A stretch of DNA of 45,760 bases, taken from positions 1-45,760 of the forward strand of contig NYWY01000016.1 of NCBI GenBank assembly GCA_002685335.1, read 5' to 3'. The translations under genes and the position numbers were made by a program. Source of the stretch: Planctomycetaceae bacterium. Its GTDB lineage: Bacteria; Planctomycetota; Phycisphaerae; Phycisphaerales; SM1A02. Below the pieces are notes generated by a model, which saw only the letters and a list, made by a program, of their open reading frames with translations, made no database searches and had not been told where the DNA came from. Positions 15,866 through 23,843 of this stretch are shown here, in pieces. Position 1 is the first letter of the stretch; every line of letters begins with the position of its first letter.

Positions 15866-15949
15866 TACCGAAGGTGGGACTCGAACCCACACTCCCTTGC
15901 GGGAAACGGATTTTGAATCCGTCGCGTCTGCCAATTCCGCCACTTCGGC
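15866..15949 (-). tRNA. tRNA-Leu (anticodon CAA)
   Basis: An 84-base tRNA reads from 15949 down to 15866. The acceptor arm GCCGAAG pairs with CTTCGGT (one G-T pair) and the discriminator base is A. The anticodon stem ACGGA/TCCGT encloses the loop TTCAAAA, giving anticodon CAA for the Leu codon UUG. A long variable arm (TTCCCGCAAGGGAG) marks a class II tRNA, and the T arm holds GGTTCGAGTCC. The 3' CCA is not encoded. Confidence 0.95.
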
Positions 15950-15983
15950 CACGTGCACCGGGATCGTGCGACCCCGCGGCTGC

Positions 15984-15989
15984 AGTCTA
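15984..15989 (-). promoter_or_regulatory. Possible -10 element of the tRNA-Leu promoter
   Basis: On the minus strand TAGACT lies 35-40 bases upstream of the tRNA 5' end in an otherwise GC-rich gap. It fits a TAnnnT -10 pattern. No convincing -35 is visible, so the call is weak. Confidence 0.3.
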
Positions 15990-16096
15990 ATCGGTCATCA
16001 CGACGTGACGGACTCGAATCCACATCAGTTTGGGTGGATTCCGAGTGGTCGAAATCGGATCGCACCTCGAATCCAGGTGCCGGTCGGATCCTCTCC

Positions 16097-17350
16097 TCAG
16101 GATTTTGCAGACAGGACCGGAGCCTTGGCCGTGAGAATCAAGCGACCTCCGCCGAAGCGGATCCAGGCGGTGATGGTGAGCAGAAGAATGCCACAGGCGA
16201 AGGTCGCCCGCGTCGGGGCCAGACCGAAGGTCGGAACCACGATCGAGTAGAGGCCGGACGCGATGCTCATGAGCAGGAAGCTCATCGCGTTGGCGGTTCC
16301 CAGCACCCGGGCCCGATCCGCGGCCGGACTGCACAACTGCTGGATCGCCTGTAGCGGAATCAGGAAGAAACCAGCCGTCACCCCCGCCAGCAGGAGACAT
16401 CCCCAGAGTTCCCAGAATGAAAGATCCGTGGGCTTGAGAATGCCGAGCAGACAGAAGATCAATCCGGTTCCGAGGCCGCCCAGAGCCACGAACCCTCCTC
16501 GAATGCGATCGCCGGACACCCGACCGGCCAGGAGACAGCCGATACCGATTCCCAACCCGACCGCGGCCAGAAGGTAGGAAGCCCACGCGGCATCGAGATG
16601 AAGATACGGTCGATACTCGGGAATCACCGCCAGCACCACGATCGCGGCTGCGTAGAACCAACTCCAGGCAAGCAATGATTTCCAGACCAATCCGGGCCGA
16701 ACCAATCGGATCGCGGTCAGGTACGGACCGAATGGATTCCACTGCCAGGGAAGATCCGGGGCCACCGGGGAGAGACCGCGAAGCAGCAGACTCGAGAGCA
16801 GACCGAAGACCGCCAGCACCGGGATCGCGATCCCCACCCACAACGGATGGATCTGAAGCAGGATCCCGCCGCCGGCGATTCCGAGCAGGATGGCGATGTT
16901 GGTGGTCATGTTCACGAAGCCGTTGGCTTCGTTCACCCGATCTTCATCCACGATCTCCGGAATGCAGCCGTACTTCGCCGGACTGAAGAAGGCGGACTCG
17001 CTCGCCAGCAGGGCGAAGGCAGACAGGACGATCCAGGGATCATCGAGGAAGAACCCGAGCAACGCCAGAATCCCGATCGGAACCTCGAAGATCCGGGTGA
17101 CGATGATGATGCGATCCTTGGGCCATCGGTCCGCCATCTGTCCCGCCCAACCCAGCAGGAGCACGAAGGGAACGGTCAGCATCAGGTTGACGTAGCCGGT
17201 ACCTCCCGGCCCCATCGATCCGCTCCACGTACCGCCGCCGGCGACCGCGAGGAGCAGCGCCGATTTCAGAATGTTGTCATTCGTCGCCCCTGCGAACTGG
17301 GTCAGGACGAGTCCGACGAATCGCTTGTTCCAGAGTCCACGGCGGTTCAT
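16097..17350 (-). CDS. MFS transporter, LplT-like
   Basis: A 417-residue protein with about twelve hydrophobic segments. I start at ATG 17350 (MNRRGLWNKRFVGLVLTQF); the frame is open upstream but that part has no membrane character. The N-terminal motif TQFAGATNDNILKSALLL matches the QFxGAxNDNxxK signature of the LplT group of the major facilitator superfamily, which in E. coli imports lysophospholipids for re-acylation. Other MFS features are AGQMADRWPKDRIIIVTRI between helices 2 and 3, and SAFFSPAKYGCIPEIV. In many planctomycetes such proteins are separate from or fused to an acyltransferase; no acyltransferase domain or gene is seen here. The substrate is therefore inferred only from the family. 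It is transcribed away from the GDPD-like gene at 17457. Confidence 0.8.
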   Translation of the reverse strand: MNRRGLWNKRFVGLVLTQFAGATNDNILKSALLLAVAGGGTWSGSMGPGGTGYVNLMLTVPFVLLLGWAGQMADRWPKDRIIIVTRIFEVPIGILALLGFFLDDPWIVLSAFALLASESAFFSPAKYGCIPEIVDEDRVNEANGFVNMTTNIAILLGIAGGGILLQIHPLWVGIAIPVLAVFGLLSSLLLRGLSPVAPDLPWQWNPFGPYLTAIRLVRPGLVWKSLLAWSWFYAAAIVVLAVIPEYRPYLHLDAAWASYLLAAVGLGIGIGCLLAGRVSGDRIRGGFVALGGLGTGLIFCLLGILKPTDLSFWELWGCLLLAGVTAGFFLIPLQAIQQLCSPAADRARVLGTANAMSFLLMSIASGLYSIVVPTFGLAPTRATFACGILLLTITAWIRFGGGRLILTAKAPVLSAKS

Positions 17351-17456
17351 GGCGGATGGCTTCCGAGAAGGTAGCGATGATCCTAACCCAACCCTCTGGT
17401 CACGGTGATCCGATTTGGTTCTGGCATCCGATGCCCATTGCCCGGATGATGGGTCG

Positions 17457-18338
17457 ATGAGCCCCGCCCCCTCCAAACCCCGACGCCGAATCGTCAAGGC
17501 CGGTCTCGCTGGTGCCGCCTGGATGATCCTTCCTCCCGGACTTGGAATCGAACCCCCGCCGCAGTCCCCTCCCGCCCCGGCCGCTCCTCCCTCGATACCC
17601 ACCGGACATTCCCACAACGACTACTACCGACGCCGACCGCTTCACGAGGCGTTGGACCTCGGTTTCGGGAGTATCGAAGTCGATGTCTTTCCCGTCGACG
17701 GCGACCTCCTCGTCGGCCATCACCCCGCCGAGCTCACGCCGGATCGGACCCTGGACCGGCTCTACCTCGAACCCCTGCTCGCCCGATGCCGGGCCGCGAA
17801 GGAGCCGACCACCGGCCCTCGCCCCGCGGGCGGTCGGCTCACCCTGCTGATCGACCTGAAACGAGACGGTGAACGCGCCCTGGAGATCCTGCGGCCCGCG
17901 TTGAAGCCTCTGAAGCCCTGGCTCCGACGAATCGAAGGTGAACGCCTGATCGATGGTCCGATCGAGATCGTGCTCTCGGGGTCGCGACCGATGGATGCCG
18001 TCGCTTCCGAATCGAATCGATTGGTGTTCATCGACGGTCGGGTGGAGGACCTCGATCGTGACCCCTCCCCCAATCTCGTCCCGATGATCTCCAGTGCGAT
18101 GCACTCCGCCCTGGGCACGTATGGAATCACCGGCTTGAACGACGCCGCGCTGGCGAGATTGGAGGCTCTGGTCACTCGAACCCACGAACAGGGCCGCCGA
18201 CTTCGCTTCTGGGGACACCTGGAATCAACCAAGGTCTGGAAAGGCCTGGTCACCGCCGGGGTCGATCACATCGGAACCGATCGTCCCGAACTTCTCGCTC
18301 GCTGGCTCCGAGCCAACGATCCCCGATGCGGGCCCTGA
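17457..18338 (+). CDS. Secreted GDPD/PLC-like phosphodiesterase (AIM6-type)
   Basis: A 293-residue protein starting at ATG 17457. The N-terminus SKPRRRIVKAGLAGAAW has an Arg-rich stretch before a hydrophobic core, resembling a Tat signal. The catalytic core follows: GHSHNDYYRRRPLHEAL at about residue 48, then FGSIEVDVFPVDGDLLVGHH, then LTLLIDLKRDG. These match the TIM-barrel phosphodiesterase superfamily of glycerophosphodiester phosphodiesterases and the AIM6-like group: the first His, the Glu and Asp of IEVDV and the second His are in place. The C-terminal part keeps RRLRFWGHLES and TAGVDHIGTDRPE. It probably cleaves a phosphodiester in the periplasm; the exact substrate cannot be read from the sequence. 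It ends 33 bases before the HEPN-like gene and may be co-transcribed with it. Confidence 0.78.
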   Translation: MSPAPSKPRRRIVKAGLAGAAWMILPPGLGIEPPPQSPPAPAAPPSIPTGHSHNDYYRRRPLHEALDLGFGSIEVDVFPVDGDLLVGHHPAELTPDRTLDRLYLEPLLARCRAAKEPTTGPRPAGGRLTLLIDLKRDGERALEILRPALKPLKPWLRRIEGERLIDGPIEIVLSGSRPMDAVASESNRLVFIDGRVEDLDRDPSPNLVPMISSAMHSALGTYGITGLNDAALARLEALVTRTHEQGRRLRFWGHLESTKVWKGLVTAGVDHIGTDRPELLARWLRANDPRCGP

Positions 18339-18371
18339 GCGAAGCCCGACGATCGAGGCGACAATCCGTTC

Positions 18372-19073
18372 ATGTCCGAACCCGTCTCACTCTCCGAACT
18401 TCGCGACGCCTGGAAACCGCTCAACGAGATCCATCGATCCGGGCGGCGTTATTCCGATGGCGTTCATCTGCGGATCTACCGCTGCCTTTCCTGGGCGGAC
18501 CGGGCCGAGATCGTGTCCGAACGCGACGAGGACCTCGCCTTCATCCTTCGCACCATCGGGTTCAACGCCCTCTGGGGCCAGGAGTATCGACCGGGCGAGG
18601 AACGCCCGTCGCAGCTCGGAGAATGCACCCGATTCCTGCTCGAACTCTCGGCCGTCGATCCTCAGGATCGACTGCTGGGCTGGATCTGCGGAACGGACCC
18701 GTTGCTCGAAGGCATCTATGCCAACCCGTTCTTCCATCGTGAATTCTGGAGCGAACCCGGCTCCGAGAATCTCGGAGGGCAGGAGCGGATCACCGAGAAG
18801 CTCGAGGGATGGCGACGTGATCGTCGGGGAGAACGCCTGTTCGAGGAATTCATTCGACGAATGCTGCTGCTTCGCGGCCAGTTGATCCACGGCAACGCGA
18901 CGCTGGGCGGAAAGGTCAATCGCTCGACCGTGCGCCCCGCCGCGGAGGCCATGGACCAGCTCCTGCGCCGCTGCCTGTCGGTCCTCGTCCTCGACCAGGG
19001 ACACGCCGCGGATCTTCGTTGGAGTCCGGTTCCCTATCCACCGACCCCCGAGGTCGATTCGAGCGGCCCCTGA
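18372..19073 (+). CDS. HEPN-like protein with RxxxxH motif
   Basis: A 233-residue, mostly helical soluble protein. The segment RMLLLRGQLIHGNATLGG near residues 163-180 contains R168-GQLI-H173, the RX4-6H motif of HEPN domains, in the LxHG setting of Apea-like HEPN proteins. Active HEPN proteins are often RNases in toxin or defence systems, but many are not characterised. The C-terminal part, RPAAEAMDQLLRRCLSVLV, would be the last helix of the fold. No antitoxin-like small gene lies beside it; neighbours are a GDPD-like gene upstream and a convergent SMUG1 gene. There is no Shine-Dalgarno, but GACAAT at 18360-18365 ends six bases before the ATG, so it may have its own leaderless transcript. 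The family assignment is fairly good, the activity is unknown. Confidence 0.65.
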   Translation: MSEPVSLSELRDAWKPLNEIHRSGRRYSDGVHLRIYRCLSWADRAEIVSERDEDLAFILRTIGFNALWGQEYRPGEERPSQLGECTRFLLELSAVDPQDRLLGWICGTDPLLEGIYANPFFHREFWSEPGSENLGGQERITEKLEGWRRDRRGERLFEEFIRRMLLLRGQLIHGNATLGGKVNRSTVRPAAEAMDQLLRRCLSVLVLDQGHAADLRWSPVPYPPTPEVDSSGP

Positions 19074-19120
19074 GCCGATCGGAGATTCCGAGTCGCGGGC
19101 CGGAGTCTCGGGCTGGGGTC

Positions 19121-19882
19121 TCAGCCGGGAAGCAGGCCAAGCGATTGCATCTGACGGGTGGCGGTTCCCGCCCAGTCCCGATTCGCGGCCGGACTCGCCG
19201 GTGATGGGTGCAGGATCGTCCCCACCTTCAATCCCGAACTCCCGTCTTCCGGGGCGATCAGATCCTCGAGGGAGGTCTTCAAGCGACGAGTGGCATGGGC
19301 GCCCACCCCGATCACCATGTCCGGCTTCAACGTCTCCACGATCGCCCGCAGAGATCGATCACAGGCCTCGAAGAGAGGCGTTCGTTCCTCCGCCGGGAGT
19401 TTGTCCGGCGTGCGATTCCGTCCCGAATCCTCGAGGAAGGCGAGCGGGCAGTCGTTCCAGATGAAGAATCGTTCGAAGAACGCCTCCGGACCCTCGAAAT
19501 GATCGGAGACCCAGCTCCAGAGACGCCGCCCGCTCACCTCGCTCCGGGTGCAGGCAAACCCTTCGATCGGTCGTTTCGGATGTTCGGTCGTCGGACGCCC
19601 GACCTTCTCATCGATCCCCAGGAAGTCCCGAACGTGAGCCACTTCACCGAAGGGCACACCGGTCTGGGCCATCCCCCAGGGTCCGGGATTCATTCCCAGC
19701 AGCAGGGCGTCGATGCCTCGGCGAGCCATTCCGAGGTATCGACGATGCGACTTCCAGGCGTAGTCGAGCGGGTTGTAGACCACCTCGACCGGTTCGGCGA
19801 ACGCCAGTCCATCGACCGTGCTTGAAAGCTCACGGGCGATGCGAACCAGTCTGCGAGTCACGGCGGGATCGGCGTCGGGCAT
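19121..19882 (-). CDS. SMUG1-type uracil-DNA glycosylase
   Basis: A 253-residue SMUG1-like enzyme that removes uracil and related bases from DNA. Signatures in order: VYNPLDYAWKSHRRYL, the active-site loop LLLGMNPGPWGMAQTGVPFGEV, HPKRPIEGFACTRSEVSGRRLW, FFIWNDCPLAFLE, GRNRTPDKL and the second loop ILHPSPASPAANRDW with the key His. I start at ATG 19882 because GAGGA lies seven bases upstream; a TTG at 19942 overlapping the previous stop would add 20 residues not typical of the family. It is the last gene of the minus-strand run from 24844 and lies 56 bases after the Lon-like gene. The combination with a protease domain and a sigma-like gene is unusual for a base-excision enzyme. Confidence 0.92.
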   Translation of the reverse strand: MPDADPAVTRRLVRIARELSSTVDGLAFAEPVEVVYNPLDYAWKSHRRYLGMARRGIDALLLGMNPGPWGMAQTGVPFGEVAHVRDFLGIDEKVGRPTTEHPKRPIEGFACTRSEVSGRRLWSWVSDHFEGPEAFFERFFIWNDCPLAFLEDSGRNRTPDKLPAEERTPLFEACDRSLRAIVETLKPDMVIGVGAHATRRLKTSLEDLIAPEDGSSGLKVGTILHPSPASPAANRDWAGTATRQMQSLGLLPG

Positions 19883-19938
19883 CAACGCATCCTCGACCTG
19901 AACCGGTCCGGATGCAACCCGCGGGCATCCCTGACCCG

Positions 19939-21993
19939 TCAATAGGGCGTTCGAACCACGATCGAATCGGGGAAGGCTCGGAGGTCGAGAAAAGCCCGAC
20001 GAAGGCTCTCCGGACCATCGGGCGTTCGAATCGAATCCAGCCAGCCACGTCCGTCGTCCGACGGAATGTCCGCGGCCTGGAGAATCGCGGCCCGTCGCAA
20101 CGCCACCAATCGACCGATGCCCGCGACGGCACCCGATCCGTCCGATGCCGCGTCGCGTCGGTGTGACGAGACCGCGGCCCGCAGGCCGTCCACCACCACG
20201 GGGTCCCGATCGCCGAGGAATCGGCGGAGGAATTCGATCCAGGTCGGATCCGGCCGGTGCGACGCGAGCACTCGTCGGCCGTGCTCGGCATCGATTTCAT
20301 CCAGCAGCCACCAACCCTGGAGCAATCCGCGGAGATCGAAGGCCGAAAGGTCGGCGAGGCCCGCCTCTCGTCGGCGAATCTCCGCGACGAGGTCCCCGTC
20401 GGCCCGGACCCGCTCTCCGACGGGCCGCGGCACCCGTCCGGTCGCGGCCGCATGACCCGCGACGTCAAGCAACGCGGCGTGCGTCAGATGGTGCTCGATG
20501 AGGTAGTTCCATTGCCGGGCGAGATCGCTGTTGCCCATTCGCAGATCCCGGGTTGCGTGCTCTTCCAGCAGTCCGTTCCAAAGATCGCGATGTCGGAAGA
20601 GATCTTCGGCGGCCCCGAGCACCCCGGGAAGATCGAGGTCCCGCCGGGCGCGATACAGGCGACGACGCCACCGGGTGTTGGTGGCGAAGAGATGCAACAA
20701 CGACTGATGCCGCGTGATCCATCCCCCTTCAAGCGAATCGATCGCCCGATCGAGCCGGGCGTGAGGCCCGCTCGCATCCTCGGGCTCGTCGTCGAGCAGG
20801 GCCAGATCGATCGCGATCATCGATTCGTGAGCCGGTTGCTGGTAGAGAAGATGATCGCCCAACAGACCGGGGGGAAGATCTCCTCGACCGCGGAGCGCGA
20901 TCACGACCCGATTCCAACCCGCGGCTTCCACCGTGCGACCAGCGTGCAGAAGAACCCGGCTTCGGATGTCGGCCGCCAGCAAGGCGAGAATGGGGTCCCC
21001 GCTGAAATCCTGCACCCGTCGCTGAAGCTCCGGCGGAGTCGGTGGCGTGAAGTCACCGACCGATTTCCGGTCGTCGGAATCCGTCCCCGGATCGAACACC
21101 GACAGGTACGGCGCCGTGACCCGGAAGACCGTCGACAACGGCTCGCGCCGAGTCCGCGCCACCTGGATGTCGTACAGGGCCAGGGCCTGGCGGAGTACCT
21201 CCGGCGAAACCGGATCATCCTGGGAGGACGAGGGCTGAAGGAGCGTCAGCAAGAGACCCGCCGGGTCCTCGGACACCGAGACCCATTCGATTCCCTCGAG
21301 GCGGGCGGCCGCGGGGATCGGCTGACCGTCGACCACCAACACCCGACCGATGCCCCAGCGTTTCGCCGCCGCGGCCTTGGCCGAAAGGGTCACCGGCGAG
21401 ACCGGGGTGAACCGACCCTTCGTCGGATCGAAGCCACCGGTCGCGGCGAGACCCCGGGGCGTCGTGGCGCCGAGCAAGGCATGCAGGACCGCCATCCCCA
21501 CCGCCAGGGCATGGCTGTCACCTTCTCCCGTCCGGGGCACGACCACTTCCAACCGCGGAGATCCGCTCTCCGGAGCGAGCGGACGCACCGCTTCCAACGT
21601 CGCGGAAATGACGGCGGCCACCGTCTCCCCGGTACCGCGGATCGTGGCCGTGGATCCTCCCACCTCCACCAGGCCGAGACGACCGACGGTGGGAATCGCC
21701 GAGACATGTCCCACGCACCCCGGCGGATCGCCGGTGGCCGCGCCGAGGATGAAGACCGTCGCTGGATGGAGTCGCTGCGGTCGGACTTCCGGCCGGACGC
21801 CTTCGTAGGCGTCCGGCCGACCGAGTCGTTCCGCCAACCCTCGTCCGAGGGCGATCCGCTCGTACCGGAGATCCTGGTGGTACCGGGCGCGACCGGATTC
21901 CAGATCCGGCTCCCGATAGATCGCCGCCCAGTCGAGGACCGCGGTGTCGTCCGAGCGGTGATTCAATGACTCCGACACGAGAGACGCTCCCAT
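19939..21993 (-). CDS. Large protein with a Lon-type (S16) Ser/Lys protease domain and no AAA+ domain
   Basis: A 684-residue soluble protein. Residues about 78-250 resemble the Lon proteolytic domain: VVVPRTGEGDSHALAVGMAVLHALLG with Ser160 at the nucleophile position, LAATGGFDPTKGRFTPVSPV, and SAKAAAAKRWGIGRVLVVDG with Lys206 at the dyad position (compare the S-A-G and K-x-x-A-A motifs of Lon). The dyad spacing of 46 residues is close to that of Lon. No Walker A or B motif is present, so it cannot be a classical Lon. Residues about 260-684 are helical, Arg/Leu/Asp-rich and unrecognised. The start is the ATG at 21993, with no strong Shine-Dalgarno. It may be a protease for a specific target or a peptide-binding relict of one; the neighbours (sigma-like gene, two unknown genes, SMUG1) suggest a regulatory or stress role. 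Confidence 0.6.
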   Translation of the reverse strand: MGASLVSESLNHRSDDTAVLDWAAIYREPDLESGRARYHQDLRYERIALGRGLAERLGRPDAYEGVRPEVRPQRLHPATVFILGAATGDPPGCVGHVSAIPTVGRLGLVEVGGSTATIRGTGETVAAVISATLEAVRPLAPESGSPRLEVVVPRTGEGDSHALAVGMAVLHALLGATTPRGLAATGGFDPTKGRFTPVSPVTLSAKAAAAKRWGIGRVLVVDGQPIPAAARLEGIEWVSVSEDPAGLLLTLLQPSSSQDDPVSPEVLRQALALYDIQVARTRREPLSTVFRVTAPYLSVFDPGTDSDDRKSVGDFTPPTPPELQRRVQDFSGDPILALLAADIRSRVLLHAGRTVEAAGWNRVVIALRGRGDLPPGLLGDHLLYQQPAHESMIAIDLALLDDEPEDASGPHARLDRAIDSLEGGWITRHQSLLHLFATNTRWRRRLYRARRDLDLPGVLGAAEDLFRHRDLWNGLLEEHATRDLRMGNSDLARQWNYLIEHHLTHAALLDVAGHAAATGRVPRPVGERVRADGDLVAEIRRREAGLADLSAFDLRGLLQGWWLLDEIDAEHGRRVLASHRPDPTWIEFLRRFLGDRDPVVVDGLRAAVSSHRRDAASDGSGAVAGIGRLVALRRAAILQAADIPSDDGRGWLDSIRTPDGPESLRRAFLDLRAFPDSIVVRTPY

Positions 21994-22093
21994 CCGACGC
22001 CATCGAGATCCGGTTCCACGCCGCCGGGAGCAACGGTAACGGAATCCCGATCGGATCCCCCCCGTCGTTTCGACATTCCTCGCGTCCCGATGC

Positions 22094-23110
22094 TCAGATC
22101 AGGAATCGTCCACCATCCACGGTGCTGATCGCGACGTCTCCACAGACCAGTCGGGTCCGCACCTCCAACGGAAGTCCGGCGAGGGAGACCGACCAGGGCC
22201 GAGCCGGGCCGTCGCTCCCCCCGTCCGGTCCATCATCATCAGCAGCAGCGTCCATCGACGGCCGGAAATCAGGATGGATCTCCATCGCCCGGGTTCCGAT
22301 TCGAACCCCGCGGACCAGGGCCGAAGCCGTCCCTCTGATCCAGACCGTGATCTGCCAGTGGGGATCGAGACTTCCCTCGACCTCGAGCTCGCGGCCGGAC
22401 GGCGTCTCGCCTCGTCCTCGACGGGCCGCGAAGCGTCGGATCATCCCGTCGGTCGGCCGGCCACCGTCGAACAACGCACGCGATTCCGCATGTTCGAAGA
22501 CCGGTGCGAGCCGGATCGCCGGCGACGCGGAGACCCCGCCCAATCGGTGTTCCAACGCGCCCAACGGCGTCTCGATCACCGACAGGCGAGCTTCAGCCGG
22601 AATCGGCCAGGAACTTCGGTGCGAATCAAGCACCGAGACGGCATCTTCGTCGGTCAGGACACCTTCCGCGGCGTCCACCCAGAGCAGGAGCATGCGATCG
22701 AAGGCCTCGTTGGCCAGGAGATCGGTTCGTCGCGGCTCGATCAGTCGCAGGCAGGAGGCATCCTCGGCGTCGATGACCGCTTCGGCCAATCGTTCCCCTC
22801 GGGCGTCGTCCAGGGTTTCAAGTCCATCCAACGCCGCGTGGCGAATGGAGGAGGCCACGTCGATACCGAGTTCGGACGCGAGGGTGGGCCATTGGTCGAA
22901 ACCTTGGGGATCTCCCACGGCGGCCAGTCGGACCGCCCGCAGCAGCCAGGCAACGAATTCAACCGCCAGATCCTCGGCATCGAGGCGTTCGGCATCGGTC
23001 CGCAGATGATCGATTCCCCGGGTCACTCGGCGCTGCAGCGCCTGGATCGCGGCGTCCTCCCCGTGACCATGAGTGGCGTCGAAATCGGAGGGTTCCGGAT
23101 CCGGTGTCAT
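22094..23110 (-). CDS. Protein of unknown function in sigma-like/Lon-like operon
   Basis: I do not recognise this 338-residue protein. ATG 23110 (MTPDPEPSDFD) is preferred; an ATG at 23185 would overlap the previous gene by 32 bases. The first two-thirds are acidic and helical (AAIQALQRRVTRGIDHLR, EFVAWLLRAVRLAAVGD, RMLLLWVDAAEGVLTDEDA). The last third is beta-like: WQITVWIRGTASALVRGV, MEIHPDFRP, a Gly/Asp linker (DDDGPDGGSDGP) and WSVSLAGLPLEVRTRL ending in FLI. No signal peptide, membrane helix or known motif is seen. It lies 43 bases after the 229-residue gene and 100 bases before the Lon-like gene on the same strand. The size and helix-then-beta form would suit a regulator or adaptor, but this is only a guess. 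Confidence 0.6.
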   Translation of the reverse strand: MTPDPEPSDFDATHGHGEDAAIQALQRRVTRGIDHLRTDAERLDAEDLAVEFVAWLLRAVRLAAVGDPQGFDQWPTLASELGIDVASSIRHAALDGLETLDDARGERLAEAVIDAEDASCLRLIEPRRTDLLANEAFDRMLLLWVDAAEGVLTDEDAVSVLDSHRSSWPIPAEARLSVIETPLGALEHRLGGVSASPAIRLAPVFEHAESRALFDGGRPTDGMIRRFAARRGRGETPSGRELEVEGSLDPHWQITVWIRGTASALVRGVRIGTRAMEIHPDFRPSMDAAADDDGPDGGSDGPARPWSVSLAGLPLEVRTRLVCGDVAISTVDGGRFLI

Positions 23111-23153
23111 GGGTCGATTCTCTCGAGCGACGAAGGGCGAAGAGTGGGGTCGA

Positions 23154-23843
23154 TCATGCGGTGTCTCCCGCGGACGTGGAACCATCAGGTGCCAGCCCGC
23201 GTGCCTGATGGTCGCTCGCCGGAACTCCGACGGCGTGGAACGGAGCAGGCATCGACACGATGCGTTCCTGCCCTCGATGGGTCCGGTCCAGGAGCCGATC
23301 CCGGACCCGCCGATCGAAACGGCCCGCCGAGGCCCGAAGGTCGTGACGGAAACCGCTCAAGAGGCGGTACGCCTCCGCCCCGTGTCTCCTGACGGGAATT
23401 CCCGCGATCACGCGGATTTTTCGGTTCGGGCACCACGCCACGATGGATCGAAATTCGGCGGTGAGGCCGGCGAAAATCCGCCCTTCGGGGTCCGGAGGGG
23501 CCAGCTCGAATCGCACCAAACGGGCGAAGCACCCCTGGGATTCGAGGGCCGAATCCAGCACCGCTCCGAGCGTCGACTCGTAGGCGCGGGCCAGTTCGCT
23601 GAACGATCGGGGATCGGCGGAACGACCGGTGTCACGCACGGTGGCGAGCAGGTCCGGGTCGATCAACTGATGCCACCGTTCCGAGCGGGATTCCAACACA
23701 TGGCGATGCACGTGATCATCACGATGCCGATGATCGATGAAACGCCAGGGACGGGAACCGCCCAGGCGCAATGCCACCGACCGTTCCGCCTCCAGCAGGG
23801 ATCCGACCGTCGGATGCCCCTCGAAATCCGGTGGAGTGCTCAC
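23154..23843 (-). CDS. Protein of unknown function with a His-rich cluster, coupled to the sigma-like gene
   Basis: A 229-residue protein starting at GTG 23843, whose GTGA overlaps the stop of the sigma-like gene by four bases, a typical translational-coupling junction. The frame is open further upstream, but that part lies inside the sigma-like gene. Residues 35-48 read FIDHRHRDDHVHRH, with His at 38, 40, 44, 46 and 48 and two Asp, which could bind a metal. Later segments are ARLVRFELAPP, IFAGLTAEFRSIVAWCPNRKIRVIAGIPVRRHG (a beta-like core with one Cys) and an Arg-rich C-terminal part. No signal peptide or membrane helix. I cannot place it in a family. Tight coupling suggests a partner of the sigma-like protein, for example a sensor or inhibitor; this is inference. 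Confidence 0.6.
   Translation of the reverse strand: MSTPPDFEGHPTVGSLLEAERSVALRLGGSRPWRFIDHRHRDDHVHRHVLESRSERWHQLIDPDLLATVRDTGRSADPRSFSELARAYESTLGAVLDSALESQGCFARLVRFELAPPDPEGRIFAGLTAEFRSIVAWCPNRKIRVIAGIPVRRHGAEAYRLLSGFRHDLRASAGRFDRRVRDRLLDRTHRGQERIVSMPAPFHAVGVPASDHQARGLAPDGSTSAGDTA

Noticed and set aside
15758..15958. Upstream extension of the 37-residue membrane protein frame
   Set aside because: It reads through the tRNA-Leu gene; the segment VAEVAELADATDSKS is the well-known false translation of tRNA-Leu.
20257..21969. A 570-codon open frame on the plus strand
   Set aside because: It is fully antisense to the Lon-like gene, has low-complexity Arg/Gly/Pro-rich content and no family motif. 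GC-rich coding DNA often leaves its antisense frame open.
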